Source: Fidelibacterota bacterium 408169
GTDB lineage: Bacteria; Fidelibacterota; Marinisomatia; Marinisomatales; TCS55
Reading direction: 5' to 3'
NCBI GenBank assembly: GCA_002256485.1
Contig: NNSG01000007.1
Span: 1 to 64,000 of the forward strand
DNA length: 64,000 bases
Shown here: positions 36,371 through 46,221 of the stretch, one piece after another
Layout of the letters: each line of letters starts with the position of its first letter
Numbering within the stretch: position 1 is the stretch's first letter
Notes under the pieces: model-generated
The model's input: the letters and a program-made list of their open reading frames with translations, nothing else
Told to the model about the DNA's origin: nothing
The model's database searches: none
Made by a program: the position numbers and the translations under genes

Positions 36371-37612
36371 TTATATAGTTTGAGTTTTATTAGATGAATT
36401 TTTTACCAAGAAGGATAATACAAATGCTAATCCGACTAATACAGCAATCACATTAAAAGGGAGTGTATAAGAACCAGTTTTGTCATACAAGACACCTGTG
36501 AGCCACATTCCCATTCCTCCACCAAATGCATCCAAGATGGACATAGTACCCATGATTTTACCAAATGCTTTCATGCCGAATATATGGGCTGTCAAAATTT
36601 GGAGTAACGTATAGAGCCCACCCCAACCAAGACCAATAAGAATGACTGCAGGCCATAATAGCGATTGTGGGTCAATAACCAAAACAACTACACCAGCAAA
36701 CATGGTGCCAATATTAATATTAAAAACTTGGCGTTTATCCATGTGGTCAGATAAAAATCCGAAGAAAAATTTTCCTAGCAAAGCTAATCCAAATAAAACG
36801 GAGAGACCGGATGCAGCTGTTTGAGCGGTGTGTCCTTGCCCAAGCATAAATAAAAACATGTGATCTGCCAATGCAAGTATTGCATAAAATGTACACATAG
36901 CAATGATGGTCAATTCCCAGAAATTTCTATTTTTCATGGCTTCACCGTATTCCATACCGCCTTTTTCGATCTGTTCTGCAGATGTTGCGTCAGACTCATC
37001 TTCGGTAACACCATCAGGTTTTTCGCCAATGTCAGATGGATATTCTTTTATAATAAATAAAATAATCGGTATGAGAATTATTGGTGCAATGGCTAAATAG
37101 ACAAATGCTGGGCGCCACTGAAGAGATTGGATCAGTTGAACATTAATCTTAGGCACAATCATATTTCCCAAGCTTGTTCCCATAAGAATAAACCCTAAAG
37201 CAGTGCCACGTCGTTTGTTAAACCACCGTGAGACCAACATAACATTAACCACGAGTCCTGCAGATGCTAAAGCACCTGCAAAAAGGATATGAATAATATA
37301 AACATTTGTAAGTGATGTAATTTTGGAATACATGAAATAGCCCATACCAAGTAGGAAAGTTCCTACAACCATTAATGGGCGTACACCATATTTATCTGCC
37401 AATGCACCCATAAACGGCGCCAAAAGTCCTGCAAACAAAAATGTGATTAATCCCTTAAGCTTATAGTCGCCAACTGTCCATCCAAACTCTCTTAAAATTT
37501 CTTTATCAAATACACTCAAACCACCCAAAGTATAGGCTTGGGATATAAACAGCATAACAAATGATGAAATGACAATGATCCATCCATAAAAGAATTTTGA
37601 TTTAGTCGACAT
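36371..37612 (-). CDS. MFS transporter (oxalate/formate antiporter-like)
   Basis: 413 residues from ATG 37612 with AGGA 7 bases upstream. Twelve helices; MFS motif A is GALADKYGVRPLMVVG, and FYGWIIVISSFVMLF at the start is typical of the OFA/monocarboxylate group. It likely imports the carboxylate-type substrate or exports a product of the catabolic operon. It begins 15 bases after the aldehyde dehydrogenase stop. Confidence 0.88.
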   Translation of the reverse strand: MSTKSKFFYGWIIVISSFVMLFISQAYTLGGLSVFDKEILREFGWTVGDYKLKGLITFLFAGLLAPFMGALADKYGVRPLMVVGTFLLGMGYFMYSKITSLTNVYIIHILFAGALASAGLVVNVMLVSRWFNKRRGTALGFILMGTSLGNMIVPKINVQLIQSLQWRPAFVYLAIAPIILIPIILFIIKEYPSDIGEKPDGVTEDESDATSAEQIEKGGMEYGEAMKNRNFWELTIIAMCTFYAILALADHMFLFMLGQGHTAQTAASGLSVLFGLALLGKFFFGFLSDHMDKRQVFNINIGTMFAGVVVLVIDPQSLLWPAVILIGLGWGGLYTLLQILTAHIFGMKAFGKIMGTMSILDAFGGGMGMWLTGVLYDKTGSYTLPFNVIAVLVGLAFVLSFLVKNSSNKTQTI

Positions 37613-37627
37613 AGGTTTTCCTTTCAA

Positions 37628-39034
37628 TTAGTTGAACCACCATGGATCATTCTCTTTATCGGTTTTAGTATATAATACTTTCTTTCTTAAAAATCGTTGG
37701 ATGGATGCAGGTCCCATACGCGAGCCTCCTAACCCAGATGATTTAAATGAATTTTTTTCACCATCATATAATATAGATGTTAATCCAGCATCATTAATAC
37801 TAATGGCGCCAGCTTCCATTTCTTCCGCAATGGATTTTGCAACTGATTCTTCTCCAAAAACAGCACCACTCAATCCAAATTCTGAATCATTCGCATATCG
37901 AATGGCTTCATCATGAGAAGGCACAGACATGATGGGAACGATGGGCCCAAACGTTTCTTCAGTCATGATACTCATAGAATGATTTACTTGAGATAACACC
38001 GTTGGAAAAACCCAATCACCGCCGCCATGATGTTCAATAGTTCCACCACCATGCACTTGGGCTCCTTTTGATTTTGCATCTTCTAAATGTGATTCAATTA
38101 TTTCAGTTTGATTGGGTGAAATGATGGGGCCAATCTCACCGCTGTCCATTTCAGGATAGGCCAATTTTAATGTTTTAGCTTTTTGTGAAATGTGTGAAAC
38201 AAATGATTCATAAATAGTTTCCATACAATAAACACGTTCAATGGATAAACAGGATTGTCCAGCATTAACGACTGAACCCCATAAAATAGCAGATGCTGCT
38301 TTTTCCAGATCAGCACTTTCCAATACTATGGCTGCATCTTTTCCACCTAACTCCAAGAATGCAGGTATAAAGTTTTTGGCCGCTTGTTCTCCCACTTTTT
38401 TGCCTGTTGCAACACTTCCTGTAAAGCAAATAAGGTCCACTTCATCTACTAAAGAAGCACCTGTGTTTCCATCCCCTTGAATATAAGTTAAAACACCCTT
38501 CATTTCGGGGACAGATTTAATAATTTGTTGCAATGGTTCAACAAACCTTGGTGTGAATTCACTTGGCTTAATGATGACAGAACTCCCGGCTAATAGGGCA
38601 GGGATGGCATCAATGTGAGCCAATAAATTTGGCACATTCCAAGGGCTGATAATTCCTACTAATGAATAGGGGATTGATTGCTGCTCCATAGAAATAAATG
38701 GAATGGATGATGGAGATGGTTTTGGTTCTGTAAATAATTCTTTGGCTATACCACACCACCGATCTATGGATTTGGGAATAGTTTCAACTTCCAATTTAGT
38801 TTCATGAATTCGCCCCGTATCTATGGCTAAAGCTTTAACGATTTCATCTTGGTGAGCTTCATACGCCTTTTTCCATTTTTGTAAAATATCAATACGATAA
38901 TTGATTCTATTTTTTGCCCATGTCTTTTGAGCTTTACGTCCTGATTGGCATAAGGATGAAAGATCATCTTTGGAAGGTGAATCAAATGAATAATCCACTA
39001 TCCCTGTCCGGGGATTACGTACCGAAAAAGACAT
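37628..39034 (-). CDS. NAD(P)-dependent aldehyde dehydrogenase
   Basis: 468 residues. Catalytic Cys262 lies in NAGQSCLSIERVY, the general base Glu228 in FLELGGKDA and Asn133 in PWNVP; the Rossmann segment is FTGSVATGKKVGE. It oxidises an aldehyde to an acid, here probably an intermediate of the surrounding pathway. Its start overlaps the stop of the nitrilase-like gene by one base. Confidence 0.92.
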   Translation of the reverse strand: MSFSVRNPRTGIVDYSFDSPSKDDLSSLCQSGRKAQKTWAKNRINYRIDILQKWKKAYEAHQDEIVKALAIDTGRIHETKLEVETIPKSIDRWCGIAKELFTEPKPSPSSIPFISMEQQSIPYSLVGIISPWNVPNLLAHIDAIPALLAGSSVIIKPSEFTPRFVEPLQQIIKSVPEMKGVLTYIQGDGNTGASLVDEVDLICFTGSVATGKKVGEQAAKNFIPAFLELGGKDAAIVLESADLEKAASAILWGSVVNAGQSCLSIERVYCMETIYESFVSHISQKAKTLKLAYPEMDSGEIGPIISPNQTEIIESHLEDAKSKGAQVHGGGTIEHHGGGDWVFPTVLSQVNHSMSIMTEETFGPIVPIMSVPSHDEAIRYANDSEFGLSGAVFGEESVAKSIAEEMEAGAISINDAGLTSILYDGEKNSFKSSGLGGSRMGPASIQRFLRKKVLYTKTDKENDPWWFN

Positions 39035-40071
39035 TAAGTGAGAATGCCAGCCTTGGTTAATCTTTCGATGGTATCTTCTTGCATCTGTTTAAAATGAGAC
39101 CGATCCGCTTCCTTGTCTAACAAGGAATTCACCGGATAGAAACTTGATGATGCATACGAATTTGCATATAGTTCTAAGCGTTGACGCGCAATCATATTTC
39201 CCATTCCGACACGTTTTCGCGCACGACGAACGGCTGCCAACTCGATTGTTGAGAAAGCAGCCATACTTTCGCCTGAACTTGTTTCATTTAATATTCGCCC
39301 TTCAAAGTCTACAATCATGGAACCACCATCCGTGGAAGATGCGGGTATATCGATGCCATAAATTCCGGCGGAATTTGCAGATACAATGTAGGCCATATTT
39401 TCGAATGCGCGCGCTTGTTTAGCAATGCGTTTTGGCGTCGCTACGGGGCCATACACTTCAGATGAAGAATGGCAAATAACTTCCGCTCCTTTTAGGGCAT
39501 GACATCGTGTTACTTCTGGGTAAAGTATTTCTTCTGAAGCAACACAGGCGAGTTTTCCAATTTCTGTATCAATGACGGGGAAAATGGCATCTGCACCATA
39601 TACATCTAAATATTTATCCCATACATCGTGGGGTGTTACCGCAAACATGGAATTGAGACGGCGATACCGTAATACAACATCACCAGAAGGGCTGATTATG
39701 AACGAAGTTTGGAAATAGATTCCTGGGAAATTGGGATCACGTTCATAGACATTCCCAGAAAGGAAAATAGCATTGTTTTGAGCAATTTCTCCTAATGACT
39801 CATATTCTTTGCCATCCATGTCAATCGCAGCTTTTTCTGCCCAGTCTGATATGGATTCTCCCATTGGGAAAGATGTAAGAAAATATTCGGGTAGAACTAC
39901 CAATTTGCAATCTTCACCAATGAATCGTTTGCTGGACGAAATCTGTTTCCCAATTTTTTCTATGGTATGGGACATAAGTTGAGCTGCTTCTTCTCGTGTC
40001 GTTGTTTTATTAACGGCTTGGCAAATTACTTGCAAGGGAAGAGCTCTATATGCTTCTAATGGTTTAGGCAT
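39034..40071 (-). CDS. nitrilase-superfamily protein with altered active site
   Basis: 345 residues, nitrilase/amidase alpha-beta-beta-alpha fold. Glu62 in VVLPEYF is conserved. The catalytic Lys position is Arg138 (RYRRLN), and the nucleophilic Cys, expected six residues before the Pro of the YPE motif, is Ser179 (CVASEEILYPE). Either this subgroup uses another nucleophile (Cys176 is three residues away) or it is not a normal C-N hydrolase. Good ribosome-binding site (AAAGGAG). It overlaps the SnoaL-like gene by 8 bases and lies next to hydantoinase genes, which argues for amide or carbamoyl chemistry. Confidence 0.82.
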   Translation of the reverse strand: MPKPLEAYRALPLQVICQAVNKTTTREEAAQLMSHTIEKIGKQISSSKRFIGEDCKLVVLPEYFLTSFPMGESISDWAEKAAIDMDGKEYESLGEIAQNNAIFLSGNVYERDPNFPGIYFQTSFIISPSGDVVLRYRRLNSMFAVTPHDVWDKYLDVYGADAIFPVIDTEIGKLACVASEEILYPEVTRCHALKGAEVICHSSSEVYGPVATPKRIAKQARAFENMAYIVSANSAGIYGIDIPASSTDGGSMIVDFEGRILNETSSGESMAAFSTIELAAVRRARKRVGMGNMIARQRLELYANSYASSSFYPVNSLLDKEADRSHFKQMQEDTIERLTKAGILT

Positions 40072-40546
40072 TTTGTTCTCCTTTTTCTAACCAATCTCCT
40101 GTACCATATGGATCAGAAGCGGGCTGTGAAAAATGTTCATGTTCAATTTTCCATTCGTCATTTGTGTTTTTCCCTATGACAAATGTTCCGCGGAATTGTA
40201 TTTCTTTTTCTTCACCATTGATATCTACAGTCATATTTATGATATGACCGATCCATGCCATTTTTTCTGTCACGCGACCTTTGGGTCCTTCGACGAATTG
40301 AATATTTTTTACTTTGATGGGGGAATCCACATATCCATTCCAACCTGCGGAAATTTTTTCAAACCCCAATGTGGACCACCGGGGACCTTCTACAAACACA
40401 TATGTATCTGGTGAATCATTATAATGGCTGATAATATCTTTAACCCGCGCTTCAATGACTGCGGAAAATTGTTTGTCGCAAAAAGTGTGAATGATGGATG
40501 GGTTTGATGATTTACTTATTGGATGATTAGTTGAATGTTTTTCCAT
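40064..40546 (-). CDS. SnoaL/NTF2-like protein
   Basis: 160 residues. The cone-shaped alpha+beta fold is suggested by the pattern of an N-terminal helix pair, then VFVEGPRWSTLGFEKISAGWNGYV and a C-terminal FRGTFVIGKN...WKIEHEHFS strand pair typical of ketosteroid-isomerase-like proteins. Such proteins act as isomerases, hydratases or ligand binders. It lies between the hydantoinase B and nitrilase-like genes in the same operon. Confidence 0.75.
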   Translation of the reverse strand: MEKHSTNHPISKSSNPSIIHTFCDKQFSAVIEARVKDIISHYNDSPDTYVFVEGPRWSTLGFEKISAGWNGYVDSPIKVKNIQFVEGPKGRVTEKMAWIGHIINMTVDINGEEKEIQFRGTFVIGKNTNDEWKIEHEHFSQPASDPYGTGDWLEKGEQNA

Positions 40547-40565
40547 TGAGCCAGAAACCTATTTA

Positions 40566-42203
40566 TTAATGAATCAACTTTTTAGTGATATAACCTAATT
40601 CTAAATCACGTTTTATCAATAACGGATCGCGTTCAGTTTCATCCCCATAGCCTCCGCCGCCGGGTATCTCCATGGTTATTTTATCACCTTTTTTCAGACG
40701 CATAATTCCCTTTGGCGGCACTGGTTTATCAGGCTCAATTTTAAGCTGACCCTTGATAGAATCACTCCCGCCTTTCATTCCTTTGGAAACGTTATTTAAT
40801 TTTTCTGTCAAAAGAGACATATTCAATCCAGCTTCATTCACAACCTCAAAAATAATTCGTTGTCCCAAACCGCCTCGATATTTACCTATGCCTGCTGAAT
40901 CGGGAAGAAGTTCCTTACAGTGGTAACGAATGGGAGCCGATGTTTCTTGAACTTCAAGTGGTACATTAGAAATATTTGTAGGGAAACTCAAAATTCCCTC
41001 TCCATCTCGATCAGATCTAGCGCCATATCCCCCATTCAAAAAGAAATATTCTACAAATTCCATGTCATTTCTGTCAGGATTATATCCATTAAGGACCACA
41101 CACCAGCAAGGAGCACCACAGTCTGCTTGAACTTGTTCCGGTACAGCTTGGACCAACGCACCAAATACGGGCGCATGAAGCATATTCCCTGTCATATTTC
41201 TAGCTCCCACGGGGACAAATTTAGTAGCATTGAGCAATGAACCTCGCGGAGCAGTAACAGTAATAGGGCGAAATGCGCCATCATTGTTGGGTACTTCAGG
41301 GCTAAAGGTGCATTTAATAGGATAGGCTGTGTATGCATATGTATAATTCAATACAGAATTGATACCCAAAGTGTGGGCATCACTTGTGCCTTCATAATCT
41401 ACTGTTATTTCATCACCAGAAATGGTAACGGCACATTCAATACGCACCGGTTCTTCATTGCAATCACCATCGGCATGGTAAGTATAACTAAACGTTCCGT
41501 CCGGTGCTTTGGAAATAGCATCCCGCATAGCTTTTTCCGTTGCATTAATAATCTGATTAGACAAATCTTCAATATGTTCCAAGCCTTCTTCATTCAAAAG
41601 AGCTATCAATCCTTTTCTTCCCTGGTCGTTTGCAGCCACCTGTGCACGAATATCACCTATAGTTTGCATGGGCGCTCTTACATTATTTTTTATTAGATTG
41701 AGGAGAGTTTCATTTTCCACACCTTCAGAATACAATTTGGTAGGTGGTATCAATAATCCTTCTTCATAAGCATCTCTGGCACCGGCCCCCCACAGAACTC
41801 CACCAATGTCCGGGACATGGGAAATAGTTCCCAAAAAACCAATGAGCTTTTCTTTAAAAAAGATAGGACTCACCACCCCCACGTCAGGTTTATGTCCTGC
41901 ACACAGTTGAGGATCATTTGTGGTGACTACGTCTCCCGGTCTCCATGAACTTTCTGGGAAATCACCATTTAATAAATATTTTGTCATCATGGGAATCACA
42001 CCCAAAAAAGAAGGCACACTTATTGCTGACTGCGCCACAGATTGTCCTTTTTTATCCATTAATACTACTGCAAAATCATTGGATTCGCGTGTTACAGTTG
42101 AAAAAGATGTGCGTTGCAATGCAGTACCGGCTTCATCCACAATAGCCAGCAATCGTGACCATAAAATACTGAGGGTTACTCCATCAAATTTTTGACTATT
42201 CAT
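40566..42203 (-). CDS. hydantoinase B / oxoprolinase-family subunit
   Basis: 545 residues. Family segments include TVTRESNDFAVVLMDKKG, DVVTTNDPQLCAGHKPDVGVVSPIFF and GGGGYGDETERDP at the C-terminus. It forms a complex with the A subunit encoded just upstream (ATGA overlap) for ATP-dependent opening of a cyclic amide (hydantoin, 5-oxoproline) or carboxylation of a ketone, as in acetone carboxylase. No gamma carboxylase subunit is visible, which favours a ring-opening hydrolase. Confidence 0.92.
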   Translation of the reverse strand: MNSQKFDGVTLSILWSRLLAIVDEAGTALQRTSFSTVTRESNDFAVVLMDKKGQSVAQSAISVPSFLGVIPMMTKYLLNGDFPESSWRPGDVVTTNDPQLCAGHKPDVGVVSPIFFKEKLIGFLGTISHVPDIGGVLWGAGARDAYEEGLLIPPTKLYSEGVENETLLNLIKNNVRAPMQTIGDIRAQVAANDQGRKGLIALLNEEGLEHIEDLSNQIINATEKAMRDAISKAPDGTFSYTYHADGDCNEEPVRIECAVTISGDEITVDYEGTSDAHTLGINSVLNYTYAYTAYPIKCTFSPEVPNNDGAFRPITVTAPRGSLLNATKFVPVGARNMTGNMLHAPVFGALVQAVPEQVQADCGAPCWCVVLNGYNPDRNDMEFVEYFFLNGGYGARSDRDGEGILSFPTNISNVPLEVQETSAPIRYHCKELLPDSAGIGKYRGGLGQRIIFEVVNEAGLNMSLLTEKLNNVSKGMKGGSDSIKGQLKIEPDKPVPPKGIMRLKKGDKITMEIPGGGGYGDETERDPLLIKRDLELGYITKKLIH

Positions 42204-44281
42204 GATGCATCCATATCTACAATAATATTCAATTGATCATCTACGAAAAATTGGCTGTTTGGACCGATAACAAAAGTGGACTCTTTTTCTTCGATTATGG
42301 CAGGACCGTTCATGGCGTCTCCGACTTGTAATCCATATCGATCATAGACAGGACATTCAATGGTTGTATTCAATTGGGCAAATCGCACTTTCCGATGACC
42401 CTTGAGGGCATTCTGACTATTAAACTCAAACTCTTGTTTTAGTCGTATTTTCGGAGATGGACCTGTAGTAAGAACTCTCCACGTAACACTTTCTATTTCT
42501 ACATCATCAATTGTTCGAGAGTATAAAGCTGAATATGTAAGAGAAAAATTCGATTGTATTTCGTTTGTTTTATCTCTACTTAATTCCCCGTTTGGAATGG
42601 GAACATTGATTTCAAACCCCTGACCCAAATAGCGCATATCCGATCGACGACTAATCGAAATATTTTCATCAGGAATGCCTGCTGTATTTAAAAAGGCTTT
42701 TCCTTCATCTTCCATTTTGGAAAGGAATTGATTGGCAAATTCCCAATCCATAGAATTTAATTTCCCAACATGGCTCCGAACATTTTCAACAGCTACCGGG
42801 GAAACAAGAAACCCTATGGCAGAAGCAACACCCGCCCCCACAGGAGCCAGTAATTGAGTAATATTTAATCTACTGGCAACATCAAAAGCATGAACTGGTC
42901 CAGCTCCACCAAACGCCATCATAGTGAAGTGACGCGGATCTTGACCTTTCTCCAAAATATGGACTCGAGCTGCATTAGCCATATTTTCATTCACCACGCG
43001 GTGGACACCCAACGCTGCTTCTTCCACGGATAAACATAATGGTTCGGCTAAATGTTTACGAATAGCACCTTCCGCTTTTTGTCGATTCAAAGTCATGGTG
43101 CCGCCTAAGAAAAAATTTTCATTTAAATAGCCTAATACTAAATCCGCATCCGTGACTGTTGGGGATTCTCCACCTCGGTCATAACAAGCGGGGCCGGGTT
43201 CAGAACCGGCACTTTCCGGGCCAACGGTTAAGAGTCCCAATTGATTGACTTTTGCAATACTACCTCCACCGGCTCCAATTTCAATCATATCAATCACTGG
43301 AATACGCACAGGCAATCCGCTGCCTTTGCGAAATCGTTTTACTCGGCCAGCTTCAAATTGGTTCGTTATTTCAGGTTTATGGTTATGGATAAGAGAAGCC
43401 TTCGCAGTTGTTCCTCCCATATCAAAATTGAATAAATCTTTACGATTTGTTTGTTTTCCCACAAAAACTCCCGCCATAGTTCCGCCGGCAGGTCCTGATT
43501 CTAATAAATGGATGGGCGATTCTTTGGCGCCTTCGACAGTTGTTAAACGTCCACTGGAAAGCATAATGTTGATTACACCGGATATATCCATATCAAGTAA
43601 ACGAGATTCCAACTTTGATAAATATGTATGTGTCAAAGGTTGAACATAAGCATTCATGGTTGTTGCAGAGGTGCGTTCATATTCCCGAATCTCCGGCATG
43701 ATTTGACTGGATGTACTGATATATATTTGCGGATAATTTTCTCGTATAAATTGAGCAGTTTTTTCTTCATGGGACGGATTTAAGTAACCGAATAAATAGC
43801 AAATTGCAATGGCTTCTACACCGTTATTTACCAATGTTTGCACTTGAACAGCCAATTGAGATTCGTCCAATGTAGAAATGACATGGCCATCTTTATCAAT
43901 TCGTTCGTTTACACCCAATCGTAAATTTCTGGGAACGATTGGTTCAGGCATTTGAATATTTAGATCGTAAATATAATAACGTAATTCTCGACCGATTTCC
44001 AAGATGTCTTCAAACCCGGATGTTGTTAGTAATCCGGTTTTCGCACCTTTTCTTTCTATAACAGCATTAGTAACTAAGGTTGTCCCATGAAGAACGCGGC
44101 GGATTGAACTTCCTTCAAGTTTGTTTTCATCCAGAACTTGTTTAATTCCAGTTACAATACCATCAGTTGGATCACCGTGAGTGGTGAGAATTTTACTGAA
44201 GAACAGTTTTTCACTGTTTTCATCCAGCAAAACCACATCTGTAAAGGTTCCGCCAATATCGATACCAAGTTGAAAACTCAT
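42200..44281 (-). CDS. hydantoinase A / oxoprolinase-family subunit (ATPase)
   Basis: 693 residues from ATG 44281, which puts LGIDIGGTFTDVVLLD at the very N-terminus as usual; an ATG 33 bases upstream would overlap the SDR gene. Actin-fold phosphate motifs are present (DIGGTFTD, HGTTLVTNAVIERKGAKTGL, FNFDMGGTTAK), and AFGGAGPVHAFDVA marks the second half. It couples ATP hydrolysis to the B subunit reaction. Confidence 0.92.
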   Translation of the reverse strand: MSFQLGIDIGGTFTDVVLLDENSEKLFFSKILTTHGDPTDGIVTGIKQVLDENKLEGSSIRRVLHGTTLVTNAVIERKGAKTGLLTTSGFEDILEIGRELRYYIYDLNIQMPEPIVPRNLRLGVNERIDKDGHVISTLDESQLAVQVQTLVNNGVEAIAICYLFGYLNPSHEEKTAQFIRENYPQIYISTSSQIMPEIREYERTSATTMNAYVQPLTHTYLSKLESRLLDMDISGVINIMLSSGRLTTVEGAKESPIHLLESGPAGGTMAGVFVGKQTNRKDLFNFDMGGTTAKASLIHNHKPEITNQFEAGRVKRFRKGSGLPVRIPVIDMIEIGAGGGSIAKVNQLGLLTVGPESAGSEPGPACYDRGGESPTVTDADLVLGYLNENFFLGGTMTLNRQKAEGAIRKHLAEPLCLSVEEAALGVHRVVNENMANAARVHILEKGQDPRHFTMMAFGGAGPVHAFDVASRLNITQLLAPVGAGVASAIGFLVSPVAVENVRSHVGKLNSMDWEFANQFLSKMEDEGKAFLNTAGIPDENISISRRSDMRYLGQGFEINVPIPNGELSRDKTNEIQSNFSLTYSALYSRTIDDVEIESVTWRVLTTGPSPKIRLKQEFEFNSQNALKGHRKVRFAQLNTTIECPVYDRYGLQVGDAMNGPAIIEEKESTFVIGPNSQFFVDDQLNIIVDMDAS

Positions 44282-44285
44282 AAGT

Positions 44286-45119
44286 TTAATGCATTTCTTC
44301 GCCGCCGCTGACATTCAGCGCTTCGCCGGTAATATAATCTGCTTGGTCTGATGCTAGAAAAATGCACGCTTTGGCAATATCATCCACCATGCCGACACGT
44401 CCTAATGGAATTCTGTCGCGAATCCCTTGAATATAATCGTCATAATTCATGCCCATCTTCTCACTGAAAAATTTATTTTGCCATTGGCCAAGCCCTGTGG
44501 TGATATGATTGGGACATACTGCATTTACTGTAATTTTATGTTGACCTAATTCTACAGCATTAGAACGTGTCAACCCCACCATCCCATGTTTGGATGCGGT
44601 ATAAGCTGCAGCAAATGGGAATCCAGATTTGGCCGCTTGAGACGCAATATTAATAATGCGCCCGCTTGTACCTTGATTGATCATATGTTTAGCAGAATGT
44701 TTTGTGCACAAAAATGCTCCTTTTAGATTTACATCTAAAACAGCGTTCCAACTCTCTTCTTTAAAGTCAATCAATGGTTCCATGAGATATCCAATTCCTG
44801 CATTGTTTACCATAATATCAAAGGACCCAAAATGATCTACGGTGGTTGAAATTAAATTTTCAACTTCGGATTCGCTCCGCACATCACACGCAACGCCAAT
44901 TGCATCTACTCCTTTATCCTTGGCTTCTTGAACAATGGCTTCCATTTCATCGTTTGTTCCAATGTGGCTTTCATCAAATCGGTGATCTTTTACAATACCA
45001 ATATCGCTAATGACCACATTGCATCCAGCATCTGCGAATGCCATGGCAATACCTTTTCCAATACCTTTGTCTCTACCTGAACCGGTAATGATGGCTGTTT
45101 TTCCTTCTAAAGTCTTCAT
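44286..45119 (-). CDS. short-chain dehydrogenase/reductase
   Basis: 277 residues. The cofactor loop is GSGRDKGIGKG (residues 13-23), followed by NNAGIG, the Ser of NIASQAA and the catalytic pair in YTASK. An Asp in VVISDIG after strand 2 favours NAD over NADP. It likely oxidises a hydroxy intermediate of the pathway. It is separated from the HapK-like gene by 2 bases. Confidence 0.9.
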   Translation of the reverse strand: MKTLEGKTAIITGSGRDKGIGKGIAMAFADAGCNVVISDIGIVKDHRFDESHIGTNDEMEAIVQEAKDKGVDAIGVACDVRSESEVENLISTTVDHFGSFDIMVNNAGIGYLMEPLIDFKEESWNAVLDVNLKGAFLCTKHSAKHMINQGTSGRIINIASQAAKSGFPFAAAYTASKHGMVGLTRSNAVELGQHKITVNAVCPNHITTGLGQWQNKFFSEKMGMNYDDYIQGIRDRIPLGRVGMVDDIAKACIFLASDQADYITGEALNVSGGEEMH

Positions 45120-45121
45120 GA

Positions 45122-45433
45122 TTAGGCGATTTGTTCAGTGAGTATAAACATAGGATTGTCCACCATGCCTTGAAACTTTCCAGCAATCTCTTGTACTTTC
45201 TCATTTTGGACATCTACCCCAAAAGCATCCATATCATTCACATCAATAACTTCGAAATATTGATAGGGGGGAGTGTCATCAGAAAATAAAAGTGCCTGCG
45301 ATTTATAGACTTTAAACTCATCAATGGAATTCAAAGATTTTACACCGGGAACATCTACATTTTTTGCAAATGCTTCATAATCTTCTACTGATTGTCCTTC
45401 TTTTAAATTGAATAATACCACGAGAGTTGACAT
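45122..45433 (-). CDS. HapK/REDY-like small protein
   Basis: 103 residues, ferredoxin-like dimeric alpha+beta barrel pattern: VVLFNLKEGQSVEDYEAFAK, a central SIDEFKVYKS and PPYQYFEVIDV. This matches the REDY-like HapK family, whose function is poorly known. GGAGA precedes the ATG. Together with the DUF1330 and SnoaL-like proteins it makes three small ligand-binding folds in one operon. Confidence 0.7.
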   Translation of the reverse strand: MSTLVVLFNLKEGQSVEDYEAFAKNVDVPGVKSLNSIDEFKVYKSQALLFSDDTPPYQYFEVIDVNDMDAFGVDVQNEKVQEIAGKFQGMVDNPMFILTEQIA

Positions 45434-45453
45434 AGGATTCTCCTTTATTAATT

Positions 45454-46221
45454 TTAATTTTTTGCTTCGTTTAAATATGTTTTACCAGCAGAAACCAATA
45501 GCCCATTTACACCGCCAAGACAAATCTGAACACCCCGCTCTATAAGTCCTTTTGCTGCAACGCCATTTGGAGCAACTGTTCCTACCACCAGACCAGCATC
45601 CGTGACCGTTTTAATCACTTTGTCTACTGTTTCTTTTACATCATTATGCCCTGCAGGACCATCGATATACCCCATGGACATGGCTAAATCTCTGGGGCCA
45701 ATAATAAAGCCATCAATTCCTGGGACCTTTACCAATTCATCTAAATTATCTAAAGCAGAAATATCTTCGAATAAGGGTAAAACCAAAGTTTGTTCATTGG
45801 CGAATGTGACATATTCTTCTTGGCTCATTTTCCCTAACATATAGTCAGCGGCTCGAATAGGACCAAGGCCACGATTCCCCATGGGCGGATATTTAACGGC
45901 ATCTACCATTTCTCGCATCATGTCGGCATTCTTCATACCTGGAACAATAAGCCCCATAATACCAGCATCCATAAATTGAAGAATGAGATGGCGATTTAAT
46001 TCACGGACACGGGCAAGTGGCGTCATACCACGAATCTCACATGCACGGGCAAAGTTTTCCACTTCTACTACACCTGCGGGACCGTGCTCACAATCTAAAA
46101 TGTGATAATCAAAGCCAATAAGTCCCATTGTTTCAATGAGAATGGAATCGGAATTAGGTGCAATGCAACCAAAGACAGGTTCGCCGTTGGTTAATTTTGT
46201 CTTCATTTTATTTTCTTTCAT
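45454..46221 (-). CDS. HpcH/HpaI-family aldolase
   Basis: 255 residues from ATG 46221, which overlaps the small hydro-lyase stop as ATGA. The TIM barrel shows the conserved DCEHG (catalytic His), ARVRE, MDAGIMGLIVPG and IGPRDLAMSMG segments binding the metal and pyruvate-type substrate. It reversibly cleaves a 4-hydroxy-2-oxo acid or a related hydroxy acid into pyruvate or glyoxylate and an aldehyde. Placed right after a hydro-lyase, it would act on the hydrated product. Confidence 0.88.
   Translation of the reverse strand: MKENKMKTKLTNGEPVFGCIAPNSDSILIETMGLIGFDYHILDCEHGPAGVVEVENFARACEIRGMTPLARVRELNRHLILQFMDAGIMGLIVPGMKNADMMREMVDAVKYPPMGNRGLGPIRAADYMLGKMSQEEYVTFANEQTLVLPLFEDISALDNLDELVKVPGIDGFIIGPRDLAMSMGYIDGPAGHNDVKETVDKVIKTVTDAGLVVGTVAPNGVAAKGLIERGVQICLGGVNGLLVSAGKTYLNEAKN

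Noticed and set aside
40566-44281. Acetone carboxylase
   Set aside because: The A and B subunits are similar, but no gamma subunit gene is present; cyclic amide hydrolases are encoded nearby, which favours an oxoprolinase/hydantoinase role.
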